A stretch of 64,000 bases of DNA, taken from assembly GCF_009192765.1 (NCBI RefSeq), contig NZ_VOHQ01000001.1, positions 248,001-312,000 on the forward strand, read 5' to 3'. This document shows positions 32,721 through 40,898 of the stretch, one piece after another. Within the stretch, counting starts at the first letter, position 1. Every line of letters starts with the position of its first letter. The stretch comes from Agriterribacter humi (GTDB lineage: Bacteria > Bacteroidota > Bacteroidia > Chitinophagales > Chitinophagaceae). The notes beneath the pieces are model-generated. The model was not told where the DNA came from and searched no databases. It worked only from the letters and a program-made list of their open reading frames with translations. Position numbers and translations under genes: made by a program.

Positions 32721-34049
32721 ATGGTAAATAAAAAATTTGATGTTGTTATCGTAGGGGCCCGTTGTACTGGAGCAACACTTGCTGTTTACCTGGCCCGCGA
32801 GGGAGTATCAGTACTTCTGATAGATAAGGATGAGCTTCCCGGCGACCAGGTCCTTTCAACACATACTATTCACCCACCGGGGATAGATATCCTTGATGAG
32901 GTTGGAATAGGTAATGCCATAAGGGAAGCATGCCCCCCATCCCGCATTATTCGTTTAAACAAAAATGGAAATTCGGTTGATGTTATGCATGCAGAAGGAC
33001 GCGCAGAATATTGTCCGCGCCGTAAACGTTTGGACAGACTATTGCAGGAGGCAGCTTTAAAGGAAGGAGTTGAACTGTTGGACCGTACACGGCTCATTAA
33101 ACTTGAAATCGGAAATGACCGGGTGGCAGGCGTGCGGGCCATCAATTCAAATACAAACCAGGAACTGGTTTTCACAGCCGGGCTTGTCGTTGGGGCCGAT
33201 GGTCGTCATTCGTCAGTTGCCCAAATGGCAGGCGCAGCGGAATACCTCGCATATGATGCACCCCGGGCCATGTACTGGGCATATTGGAATGCACCCGAAA
33301 TCTGGAAGACCGGTTCACAGTATCCTTTTGATATGTACCAGGGAAATACGTCCGGCGATATACGTGTTATCTTTCAAACCGATTACAACCAGTTATTGAT
33401 CGGAAGTTTGCCTCCGGTTGAAAAAGCGCAGTCCTGGCGTTTTGATCCATTACGCTCGCTGATCGCCGATCTCTCTTCCGATCCTGTAACAGCTCCATTG
33501 ATTGAAGGTTTAAGTCCTGATGGTAAAGTTCGCGGAACCATTAAAGAAAGATATTTCTTCCGGCAGGGTGCCGGGCCGGGCTGGGTTTTGGCAGGTGATG
33601 CGGGACACCATAAAGAATTCGTGATTGGCGATGGTATTACAGAGGCGCTGATACAGGCAAAGCGCTTATCCAAAGCAATTCTTGAGGGCTCTGATATGGC
33701 CCTTGTAAAATGGTGGCGGGCCCGGGATGTGGAAGCCATGCCTCTGTTTTATTTCGGCCAGGATGAAGGATCACTTAAACAGCCCGGACACCTGGATAAA
33801 CTGGTTTTGAAACATGTGGATAAAGAACCGGAACTAAAAAAGAAATTAGCCCTTGTAATGGAACATAAGCTTTCACCTTTTGATTTCATTCCTGCTTCCA
33901 TCGTAATGAAATGGGTAATGGCTGATGTACTAAGAGGCAGGTTTAGCGTGATTCCGGACTTTTTTGCAAAAGGACGGCGGGCATCCTTTGTGAACGGTCA
34001 AATAAAAAGAAGCAGGAAATTACTGGCGGAGGCAAACGCTTCCATCTAA
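32721..34049 (+). CDS. FAD-dependent monooxygenase / geranylgeranyl-reductase-like flavoprotein
   Basis: The 442-residue protein has an FAD-binding Rossmann start (FDVVIVGARCTGATLAVYLA, with Cys in place of the second Gly pattern residue), a DG motif (VVGADGRHSSVAQMAG) and the GD motif GWVLAGDAGHHKEFVIGDG. This layout is the group A flavin monooxygenase / geranylgeranyl reductase fold (FAD_binding_3). Such enzymes hydroxylate aromatics or polyketides or reduce isoprenoids, using NAD(P)H. It is closely followed by the membrane methyltransferase-like gene and preceded by the SnoaL-like gene, a combination seen in tailoring steps of aromatic polyketides. The substrate cannot be inferred. Confidence 0.85.
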   Translation: MVNKKFDVVIVGARCTGATLAVYLAREGVSVLLIDKDELPGDQVLSTHTIHPPGIDILDEVGIGNAIREACPPSRIIRLNKNGNSVDVMHAEGRAEYCPRRKRLDRLLQEAALKEGVELLDRTRLIKLEIGNDRVAGVRAINSNTNQELVFTAGLVVGADGRHSSVAQMAGAAEYLAYDAPRAMYWAYWNAPEIWKTGSQYPFDMYQGNTSGDIRVIFQTDYNQLLIGSLPPVEKAQSWRFDPLRSLIADLSSDPVTAPLIEGLSPDGKVRGTIKERYFFRQGAGPGWVLAGDAGHHKEFVIGDGITEALIQAKRLSKAILEGSDMALVKWWRARDVEAMPLFYFGQDEGSLKQPGHLDKLVLKHVDKEPELKKKLALVMEHKLSPFDFIPASIVMKWVMADVLRGRFSVIPDFFAKGRRASFVNGQIKRSRKLLAEANASI

Positions 34050-34052
34050 AGG

Positions 34053-34637
34053 GTGATCGCCTGCTCCGGGGTTAACAACATTCACTATCTTCATCTTTTA
34101 TTCCTAAATGTGCATTTGGATTCTGCCATATTAATCCTCTTTTCGCTGGCTGCAATAACGAGACTGGCGAGTCTTGTTAAATCTGCTGCAAACGAAAAAA
34201 AATTAAAAAAAGCAAGTGCAAAAGAATATGGAAGCAAAAATTCAAAACTGCTTGTTTTTTGCCATACCCTATTCTATATCTCCTGCCTGGGCGAGGCTAT
34301 TCTGCTGAACAGGCATATCAAAAGCATTAGCTTTTGGGGGTTTGGGTTATTTATCTTTTCAATGGCTATGTTGTGGATCGTCATTTTTAGCCTTAAAGAG
34401 ATGTGGACGATGAAGCTGATGATTGCGCCGGAACAGAAGATAAATAAATCATCTATTTTCAAATATTTCAGGCATCCTAATTATTTTTTGAACATTATTC
34501 CGGAACTGATTTCTATTGCATTAATATGCCAGGCATGGTTTACATTGTTCGTTGGCTTACCACTTTATCTCATACCACTGGCTATACGAATTGTTCAGGA
34601 AGAAAAACTGATGAAAACGCATTTTGATAATTATTAA
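34053..34637 (+). CDS. Isoprenylcysteine-carboxyl-methyltransferase-like membrane protein
   Basis: The protein has up to 194 residues and four to five hydrophobic helices (SAILILFSLAAITRLASLV, GFGLFIFSMAMLWIVIFSL, FTLFVGLPLYLIPLAI). The hallmark of ICMT/PEMT-fold enzymes is near the C-terminus: KYFRHPNYFLNIIPELI, followed by IRIVQEEKLM. That corresponds to the RHPxY...E...EE cofactor-binding pattern, so the protein may methylate a lipid or a small hydrophobic substrate, possibly with S-adenosylmethionine. GTG at 34053 is 3 bases after the previous stop; a GTG at 34107 directly before the first helix is an equally possible start. It is the last gene of the group, and a terminator follows. Confidence 0.75.
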   Translation: MIACSGVNNIHYLHLLFLNVHLDSAILILFSLAAITRLASLVKSAANEKKLKKASAKEYGSKNSKLLVFCHTLFYISCLGEAILLNRHIKSISFWGFGLFIFSMAMLWIVIFSLKEMWTMKLMIAPEQKINKSSIFKYFRHPNYFLNIIPELISIALICQAWFTLFVGLPLYLIPLAIRIVQEEKLMKTHFDNY

Positions 34638-34711
34638 AGGACAATTTTAAAGTGCTGTACCTGAGAATACACTCTCATACCTGATCTGGATAATGCCAGC
34701 GTAGGAAAAGA

Positions 34712-34740
34712 GACTCCGGTTCAACCCGGAGTCTTTTTTT
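34712..34740 (+). terminator. Rho-independent terminator of the haloperoxidase-linked group
   Basis: GACTCCGG (34712-34719) and CCGGAGTC (34726-34733) form a perfect 8-bp stem with a 6-base loop, followed by seven T (34734-34740). It closes the SnoaL-monooxygenase-methyltransferase group. Confidence 0.9.
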
Positions 34741-34786
34741 CAACCTGCTTTACCGGGATGGTTCGGCTTTAAAATGGCATTTAACT

Positions 34787-36394
34787 TTACCCATCCAATC
34801 CGCATCTTTTCAAAAATGCATTATTAAAAACTTTTCGTTCTGCTTCACCCAGCAGGCTGTGGCGACAGTTAATCCAGGCATCAACAGCGGCATCGCCGTA
34901 CATTTTCCTTACCCGCTGAGGATCGAGATTGAAATTCATTTTTCCCCAATGCAAAGTATAAGGAATATTCTTTGATTCTAACCTGTTCCAAAGCTTTTGG
35001 TAAAAACTCCTGGCTGCTGCAGATTCCACGCCATCCAGTTCCAGTATGCAGGTTTTTTCATACCGTGTAAAGCCCAGTATTGCTTTTGTTCCTTTTACAT
35101 AACGTAAGGCAAGTCCACCCGGAAATGGCGATTGTTCGTTGATAAAAATAACTTCATCCACTACCCTGCTCACATTTTCAGCGGCAATTGCTATCGCGGC
35201 ACTGATGGCTTTACCTCTGAATTTAGTATTACTGAAAGTTTCCCCAATTGTTCCAAATGCATCAACGGCCGATTTAAAGGCAAGCGGAAACATAACATTT
35301 ACCAAAGCCGGAACCAACGCTGCCGACAGATCAGGCGGAAGCCCGTCAATAATCGTTTCTATAACGCCGAGGGTATTGTCGCCATACTGAAACCCACGAT
35401 CATCCCTTTCTCTTTTAGGGTAACCGGGGGTATACGGCATTTTGTACATTGTTTTTAGATACACTCCTTTTTCCTTATTGTCTTTTTCGAATTTGTGCGG
35501 GTTAATAATCACTTCAAAATGATACAATGCTTTATCCGGTCCATCGGGGGGATAGGGAAGCTTTAACTCAATCCCCGAAAAATCAAGGTGGTCTATTGCT
35601 TTAATAAGGTCATCGTCATATTTCATTTGATCTGCGCGTTGTTCGGCCAGCAAATAAACGGGATCGGTTTCAATCATGATACTATGAATGAAACCAAAGC
35701 TTCCGAAGCTAACCACCGCTGCATTAAACAGGTCATCGTCCCGGATCAGTTCAGCGCCCATCCATCCGATAAATTCATCCGAAACAACCGGGTAAGATGC
35801 CCGTTCCAGCCAAACATGGCGCGTTGCCGACACAACAAGGTGGATCCCCACTATAGCATCGTGCACAGCTCCTACCCTGAATGCCGATCCATGTGTACCG
35901 GTGGCCGTAGCTCCTGCTATAGATTGTCCGTTGCTGGCGCCCGATGCTTTAAGAGACCGTTTCGGGTTGGCCTCTTTTTCCAGCTTTTCATTCAGGTCAA
36001 GAATACTCATTCCGCATTGCGCCATAAAGAGATCGGCAGTACCCTTTCCGGTATTGATATAATCATCCGCAACAAATTTGCGGGGAATCCAGAATGATAA
36101 CCGCAGCGCTTTGGTATCAACTACTCCGCCATCACAAACCGCAACATCCGAAAAGGACCAGCCATTTCCCATAGCGCGTAATGAAATATCATTCTCAATG
36201 GCATAGCTGATCAGCCACTGAAAATTGGAAGTGGTTTGTTTGTACTGATCCGAAGGCGTGACCGGCCGGAACGGGATCCTTAATTTAAAAGAGGCCCCTT
36301 TTTTAAACCGGTGAGTGAAATTCTGGTGGCCGTTCTCCCAATCGGTGATGTCTAACTTTTCCACACCATCGGGTAAAATAATATGGTCGGGCAT
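34787..36394 (-). CDS. FAD-linked oxidase (aldonolactone-oxidase-like, VAO family)
   Basis: The protein is about 535 residues with a PCMH-type FAD-binding domain: ENDISLRAMGNGWSFSDVAV, MSILDLNEKLEKEA, ASNGQSIAGATATGTHGSA (the conserved TGTHG loop), and FGSFGFIHSIMIETD. It ends in the C-terminal cap typical of D-arabinono-lactone/alditol oxidases (WGKMNFNLDPQRVRKMYG, where the WGK motif is the family hallmark). No signal peptide is visible. The start at 36394 is chosen because an ATG at 36523 would run 107 bases into the upstream lipoprotein gene, and the extra 43 residues are not family-like. It probably oxidises a sugar lactone or alditol with molecular oxygen. Confidence 0.82.
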   Translation of the reverse strand: MPDHIILPDGVEKLDITDWENGHQNFTHRFKKGASFKLRIPFRPVTPSDQYKQTTSNFQWLISYAIENDISLRAMGNGWSFSDVAVCDGGVVDTKALRLSFWIPRKFVADDYINTGKGTADLFMAQCGMSILDLNEKLEKEANPKRSLKASGASNGQSIAGATATGTHGSAFRVGAVHDAIVGIHLVVSATRHVWLERASYPVVSDEFIGWMGAELIRDDDLFNAAVVSFGSFGFIHSIMIETDPVYLLAEQRADQMKYDDDLIKAIDHLDFSGIELKLPYPPDGPDKALYHFEVIINPHKFEKDNKEKGVYLKTMYKMPYTPGYPKRERDDRGFQYGDNTLGVIETIIDGLPPDLSAALVPALVNVMFPLAFKSAVDAFGTIGETFSNTKFRGKAISAAIAIAAENVSRVVDEVIFINEQSPFPGGLALRYVKGTKAILGFTRYEKTCILELDGVESAAARSFYQKLWNRLESKNIPYTLHWGKMNFNLDPQRVRKMYGDAAVDAWINCRHSLLGEAERKVFNNAFLKRCGLDG

Positions 36395-36416
36395 TGTAAA
36401 AGATTTCAAAGTCTGA

Positions 36417-36797
36417 TCAGGGCCTGCTTCCCAATGAATCCGTTGGAGGGCTGTATGGCGCACAACACCATTCCACTTGCTGCGGGATAACAATTCCGAG
36501 GGTAAGGGTGGAAATAATGGCAAAGCCCAGGTTGGTTTTTACCACCACTTTGTTCAGGTGATTAAATCTCGGATCACAGCCGGGATTGATATCCTTTGGT
36601 TGTACCAGGCCCCATGCATAACTCCATGTTGTTCTTTTGTATACAGTATTGTTGGAAAAAGTATCGCAGTCGTATTGGCTGATCACTTTTGTAGTGCTGC
36701 AACTTTGAGTGATCAGTACAATCCCAATCAATATGGTTCCGGTTATCCGGAAGATCCCTTTCAATTTAATCCGGTTTGCCAAACTGTGCATATGCAT
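36417..36797 (-). CDS. Bor/Iss-like lipoprotein
   Basis: The 126-residue protein has a basic N-terminus (NRIKLKG), a hydrophobic signal ending LITQSC (lipidated Cys about 33), and then a conserved region SYAWGLVQPKDINPGCD, FNHLNKVVVKTNLGFAIIST and LTLGIVIPQQVEWCCAP. The last part resembles the Bor/Iss serum-resistance lipoprotein family (pattern W-x-W-GL...V.P..V.W.CA). Bacteroidota homologues of Bor are of unknown function. It ends 22 bases before the FAD-oxidase start and may be co-transcribed with it. Confidence 0.65.
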   Translation of the reverse strand: MHMHSLANRIKLKGIFRITGTILIGIVLITQSCSTTKVISQYDCDTFSNNTVYKRTTWSYAWGLVQPKDINPGCDPRFNHLNKVVVKTNLGFAIISTLTLGIVIPQQVEWCCAPYSPPTDSLGSRP

Positions 36798-36995
36798 CTT
36801 TTTAAAAGTAAAAAGAAAATGCCTGCCTGTTTTTATGGATCAGCGAAAGAAACTGTTGCTGTATGTAATTTCAAAGATAAAACAACAGGATGAAAACTGC
36901 TATACCCTGGGCTGCATTTACTGGAAGAATATTTAAAAAGAAAAACTGTTACCGGTATTGTCTTTATTCATCTCCAGGATAACGGAAGATCATTT

Positions 36996-37220
36996 TCACT
37001 TCAATACTTTCCGGATCGCATCCATAATAATGGCTTCCGTCTCCGGAGCTACGCCCGATACAATACCGCTGGTTTCATAGCTTCCCTGTGCATAGGAAAT
37101 TTTGGTAACAATGTAACCCGGTCCCGGGCCTGTAGCAACAACAAAAACCAATAGCCAAAACGATATTATTTTCGAAAACATATGCAATGCGGTATGCTTT
37201 TTATAAAAGGCCTTTGCCAT
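36996..37220 (-). CDS. Uncharacterised small membrane-anchored protein
   Basis: From ATG 37220 it reads 74 residues: a basic start (AKAFYKKHTALH), one hydrophobic helix FSKIISFWLLVFVVATGPGPG, and a short C-terminal part TSGIVSGVAPETEAIIMDAI that is probably extracytoplasmic. An earlier ATG at 37280 would overlap the HiPIP gene by 28 bases and is less likely. I do not recognise a family. It is the third gene of a same-strand run (haem-less dehydrogenase, HiPIP, this gene), with only 32 bases between it and the HiPIP gene, so it may be the membrane partner of that pair. Confidence 0.55.
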   Translation of the reverse strand: MAKAFYKKHTALHMFSKIISFWLLVFVVATGPGPGYIVTKISYAQGSYETSGIVSGVAPETEAIIMDAIRKVLK

Positions 37221-37252
37221 TGTTTTATATTTGTATGGAAGTAATCTCAATA

Positions 37253-37612
37253 TTATACCTGCGGCGCCCAGTAGGTACAATGCCCGGCAGTATATACGGG
37301 GCCTTTAAAAAGCTGGCATGCTCCACAATTTTTACCTGCCAGGGGCGGAAGCCAGAGATTGCAATTACCGCATTGCTTTTCAGGAATGGGTGATTGCTTT
37401 ACATATCCCATTGATTCGCGTGCTTTCAGATCATTTTCAGATAAGCCTGTATAATCGCTGCACGGATCTGGCGGCGAGGCGCCTCCCTCCTCTTTTGCTG
37501 ATGATTTTTCTTTAGCATTACAACTATGCAGCATTGATGCTCCTCCTGTTAGCAGCATGCCGGCAGAAACACATTTTTGTAAAAACAACCTTCGTGAATT
37601 GATTTCCTGCAT
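37253..37612 (-). CDS. High-potential iron-sulfur protein (HiPIP), probably Tat-exported
   Basis: The 119-residue protein starts with a Tat-like signal (INSRRLFLQK followed by a hydrophobic, Ala/Gly-rich stretch). A small domain then carries Cys81-x2-Cys84, Cys96, Cys99 and Cys112 in the pattern QCGNCNLWLPP, CGACQLFKG and GHCTYWAP. The order C-x2-C, C, C followed by an aromatic Tyr-Trp is the HiPIP signature; these proteins bind one 4Fe-4S cluster at high potential and carry single electrons in the periplasm. It lies 52 bases after a propeller dehydrogenase that lacks a haem domain, suggesting the two work together; that pairing is inference. Confidence 0.85.
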   Translation of the reverse strand: MQEINSRRLFLQKCVSAGMLLTGGASMLHSCNAKEKSSAKEEGGASPPDPCSDYTGLSENDLKARESMGYVKQSPIPEKQCGNCNLWLPPLAGKNCGACQLFKGPVYTAGHCTYWAPQV

Positions 37613-37664
37613 TGTGGTCCGGTCTTTTATTCGGTTATACGTTTTTCACCAAATACCCGTGTTA

Positions 37665-39824
37665 TCATTGTATGGAATCGCCCATCGCCTGTATTACCTC
37701 CTTTAAGGCACTTTTAATTTCCCCTTTTGATCCTGATTCATATACCTGGAAAGCGCTGATCAGATCCGGGTCGGGCTTGCTTTTATTTGCTGATTTTTGT
37801 AGTCCTTTGGTGAGTCCCTCTAATCCGGCAAGCTGCCAGTTGATTGCTTCTTTTACTTCGGGGTGAGATAACAATGCAATCAATGCTAAGATATCTTCTT
37901 TCTTTTTGCGTGCACCAATTACATATAAATAATCTTTTACGAAAGCAATTTTTTCAGGACTGGTGTCTTTAAAAAAGCTACCACGACTAATCAACAGTTT
38001 CAAAAGTTCCATAGAGGATCCGGCATCCGAACTTAGTACAGCGGTTTGAAACAAAGCAGCTTCTCCATACCGCTCTATAATGTTAGCTAATGCCGGGATT
38101 ACCTGTGGCAAAGCAAACTCACCGAGGCTGAGTGCCAACTGCAAAACTACCTGCGCCGAACTATCGCCAACCATCGTTAACAATTGTGGCAGACATTGCG
38201 GGTAGCGTTCCGAAAGTATTATAGCATGGGTTCGCATTCCGGGATCCGGGTCTTTCAATGCCCGTTGTATCAATCCGGCATCAAGTGCATTTAAACCTTC
38301 TAATGTATACAATGCATGCAAGCGTGCTCTTGCATCGGTGTGCTCAGCAAATATTTTTTTTAATGCAGGAACTACAGCCAGATCGCCATATTCTAATAAA
38401 AGCCTTTGTGCCTGCAAACGCCACCACTGATTGGGATGGGCAAGCAGGGCAACCAATGCTTCCGGAGCTTTGCTCCTGAGATTGGGAATTTGAGTTTGCT
38501 TTTTTTCAGCACCTTCCGGAACAACACGGTAAATTCTGCCATACTGTTCACCGTTAGTAAAATCCATATCCTTCTTCAGATCTTCCGGAATGGAAACGGG
38601 CGTTTCAATATGCTGGCGGTACATGTCTATGATATACAAATACCCATCGGGACCAACGGTAAAATTCGCGGGACGGAACCAGGGGTCAGTGGATGCAAGG
38701 AACTCCCTGTCTTTCTCTCCTTCAGCCCGTTTTGCCACAAATAAAGGGCTGTTATTTTGGAGCGTAAGCAAATCCCGGTGCACCAGGTTACCTGCCACAT
38801 CTCCTGTAAAAATGGAACTACGAAAAGATTCAGGAAAGGCGTCTCCGCCATAAAAAGTGCCCCCCGAAGCGCCGGTAAAATGATCTTCAGCATATTCATT
38901 CCGGCTCAGTTTTCGTTCATCATAATCTTTTTGCCGCCGGTTGCTGCGTTCGAGCCGCCAGTAAGGCGGTGGCGTTTTTTGAAACATTACCAGGTCGTGA
39001 TCGGAAATGTTTACATCAAGCCGGTCAGAAGGTAAATAAGTATGCCTGTGCAAATACCGCAATGGAACGGGTGCCTGTTGAATATGAATGGTATTCTGTG
39101 TATAGAAACGGTTCCCCCAATCATCTATCGCCAGTCCAAACTGGCCGTTTCCCGATTCCTTTTCAAATAAACCTTTGTCTGGCCAGAACCGGAAATCGCT
39201 TCCTCCCATAGAAAGTGCGGCAGTATCCGGATTGCTAACGGCATGTACCGTACCAGCCTGCCCGTTGTTATTTGCATAGATCCAGTTATCGGGCGCCAAA
39301 CGAAGACTGGTAATCTGCGCTTCGGAATTGCTTGCAAAAAACCCGGTAAAAAGTACTTCCTTTATATCCGCATGAAAATCGCCTGTAGTATCTTTCAGGT
39401 AAAGAATGTCGGGCGCTGCTGTTACAATCAGTCCGCTTTTCCATGGCAGCATGCTGGTTGCGCTGGGAAGACCATCGGCGAATACATAAGAAGTATCTGG
39501 CTTTCCATCGCCATTCGTATCTTTCAGCATGCGGATCCTTCCTTTCCCTTTTCCACCTTCGGGTTGATAGGGGTAATCGCCCATTTCTACCACGTAAATA
39601 TTACCCTGCTCATCAAATACCATATCAACAGGAGACATTATATCAGGCTCCGATGCGAACAGTTCTATTTTAAAGCCGTCAACAATTTCAAAATGTTTCA
39701 ATGCTTCTTCAGGCGAAAGTGCATCAGTATAGTGCTTTTGAGTGCAGGAAAATAACAGTAAGCCGCATAGGATCAGTGCAGCAGTGCGCCATGTATTGCA
39801 TTTGATATTCAGCAAGGATTGCAT
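37665..39824 (-). CDS. Propeller dehydrogenase-like lipoprotein with HEAT repeats, no haem domain
   Basis: The 719-residue protein has a lipoprotein signal (LCGLLLFSC) and a membrane-bound-dehydrogenase-type propeller (about 40-440; GFKIELFASEPDIMSPVDM, MLKDTNGDGKPD, GASGGTFYGGDAFPE, GPDGYLYIIDMYRQHIETP). An alpha-helical HEAT-like region follows (about 460-640), with repeating leucine-rich helices. Relatives of this type usually end in a cytochrome c domain with CxxCH; here the frame stops at 719 residues with no CxxCH, and the next gene begins 52 bases later, so there is no room for one. The HiPIP gene next door may replace the haem as electron acceptor. Substrate unknown. Confidence 0.8.
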   Translation of the reverse strand: MQSLLNIKCNTWRTAALILCGLLLFSCTQKHYTDALSPEEALKHFEIVDGFKIELFASEPDIMSPVDMVFDEQGNIYVVEMGDYPYQPEGGKGKGRIRMLKDTNGDGKPDTSYVFADGLPSATSMLPWKSGLIVTAAPDILYLKDTTGDFHADIKEVLFTGFFASNSEAQITSLRLAPDNWIYANNNGQAGTVHAVSNPDTAALSMGGSDFRFWPDKGLFEKESGNGQFGLAIDDWGNRFYTQNTIHIQQAPVPLRYLHRHTYLPSDRLDVNISDHDLVMFQKTPPPYWRLERSNRRQKDYDERKLSRNEYAEDHFTGASGGTFYGGDAFPESFRSSIFTGDVAGNLVHRDLLTLQNNSPLFVAKRAEGEKDREFLASTDPWFRPANFTVGPDGYLYIIDMYRQHIETPVSIPEDLKKDMDFTNGEQYGRIYRVVPEGAEKKQTQIPNLRSKAPEALVALLAHPNQWWRLQAQRLLLEYGDLAVVPALKKIFAEHTDARARLHALYTLEGLNALDAGLIQRALKDPDPGMRTHAIILSERYPQCLPQLLTMVGDSSAQVVLQLALSLGEFALPQVIPALANIIERYGEAALFQTAVLSSDAGSSMELLKLLISRGSFFKDTSPEKIAFVKDYLYVIGARKKKEDILALIALLSHPEVKEAINWQLAGLEGLTKGLQKSANKSKPDPDLISAFQVYESGSKGEIKSALKEVIQAMGDSIQ

Positions 39825-39852
39825 ATTTAAGGAGATTAAAGTTATTTCTTTT

Positions 39853-39876
39853 TAAAAAAAAGCCCGGTATTACCGG
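39853..39876 (-). terminator. Possible terminator of the GH16 gene
   Basis: Read on the minus strand, the short palindrome CCGGTAATACCGG (39864-39876) is followed by a long T run (plus-strand A run 39853-39860). It lies 39 bases past the GH16 stop. Confidence 0.55.
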
Positions 39877-39914
39877 AAAAACCAATAGGGTATATAGGCT
39901 GACCCGTACCGGTT

Positions 39915-40697
39915 TTACTTTTCTTTTTTCTGGTACACTTTTACATAATCAACAATAAAAACATCGGGGAATACCGTGTTTTTAATTTCTTCCCGGGCAG
40001 AAGGATATTCCATGCTCAATATCATATATTCTTCAATATGCGATATACCCTGTGTTACTTCATAAAATTTATATCCGTCTACATAAAAAATATACTTCTC
40101 CGGTGTCCACTCCAGACCAAATGTATGAAAGCCTTCGCTTACACCTTTAAGATAACTTTGCATACCCCGTGTAGTGCGCTGGTTGGGTCCGTACGCCCAA
40201 TGTACATTATGCGAAACAATATCGGGTCCTAATTTTTTGAAGAACTCTAAAATATCAATCTCTGCGCCAAATATCGCCGGATCTTCTCCCTTTGAAATTT
40301 CCGTGGATTGAATCCAGAATGCCGCCCATACACCCGGTGATTTTTGCAGCTTCGCCCGGCATTCGTAGTATCCGTATTTACTCATAAATAAGCCCTGGGT
40401 ACCAATTGCGCTTCCCAATAAACTGTCGCCTTTTTTCAAAGCATATAATTTAAGATATCCATCTTCTACTTTAACCGCTTCTTCCGATACATATGCTATG
40501 GCTCTTGGACCGATGCCACGCACGGCCCATTTTTGGAGATCCAGTTTGTTCCCTTTAAACTCATCCTTCCAAATTAATTTATATCCCAATTTTTTAGGGG
40601 TATAGCGTTTTTCCGACATCGGGTTTTGAGCTGGTCTTTGTGCTATGCCTGTGGCGGTAAAAACCGCGCAGGCGATAAATAAAAAAATACTTTTCAT
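39915..40697 (-). CDS. Glycoside hydrolase family 16 protein (secreted)
   Basis: The 260-residue protein has a Sec signal (about 20 residues, ending GIAQ) and a single GH16 beta-jelly-roll domain. YKLIWKDEFKGNKLD marks the start, the catalytic motif EIDILE lies at Glu146, Asp148 and Glu151, and the C-terminal strand FPDVFIVDYVKVYQ closes the fold. GH16 enzymes cleave beta-1,3 or beta-1,4 linkages in laminarin, lichenan, agar, carrageenan or xyloglucan with retention. The motif lacks the extra Met of the EIDIMEF agarase-type pattern, which does not decide the substrate. It lies upstream of the dehydrogenase/HiPIP group on the same strand, but a possible terminator separates them. Confidence 0.9.
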   Translation of the reverse strand: MKSIFLFIACAVFTATGIAQRPAQNPMSEKRYTPKKLGYKLIWKDEFKGNKLDLQKWAVRGIGPRAIAYVSEEAVKVEDGYLKLYALKKGDSLLGSAIGTQGLFMSKYGYYECRAKLQKSPGVWAAFWIQSTEISKGEDPAIFGAEIDILEFFKKLGPDIVSHNVHWAYGPNQRTTRGMQSYLKGVSEGFHTFGLEWTPEKYIFYVDGYKFYEVTQGISHIEEYMILSMEYPSAREEIKNTVFPDVFIVDYVKVYQKKEK

Positions 40698-40898
40698 TTT
40701 GTGTTGAAAGTTTTAGGTTGATTTTTATGGAACCTATCTTTTTGCAATCCGCGATTGTATTGATCAAATCGGACTGTTTAGATGCCCGCGCTTAAAAATA
40801 GTAGAGATGTGGCAGCAGGAGCTATACTATGAGATCGTAAAAAACATACTGCACAATATGCTGATTCACCATTTACAGAGGTAAACCCCTTCATGCAA

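Noticed and set aside
36395-36523. Upstream extension of the FAD-linked oxidase to an ATG at 36523
   Set aside because: It would overlap the lipoprotein gene by 107 bases, and the added residues do not look like the family; the start at 36394 is clean.
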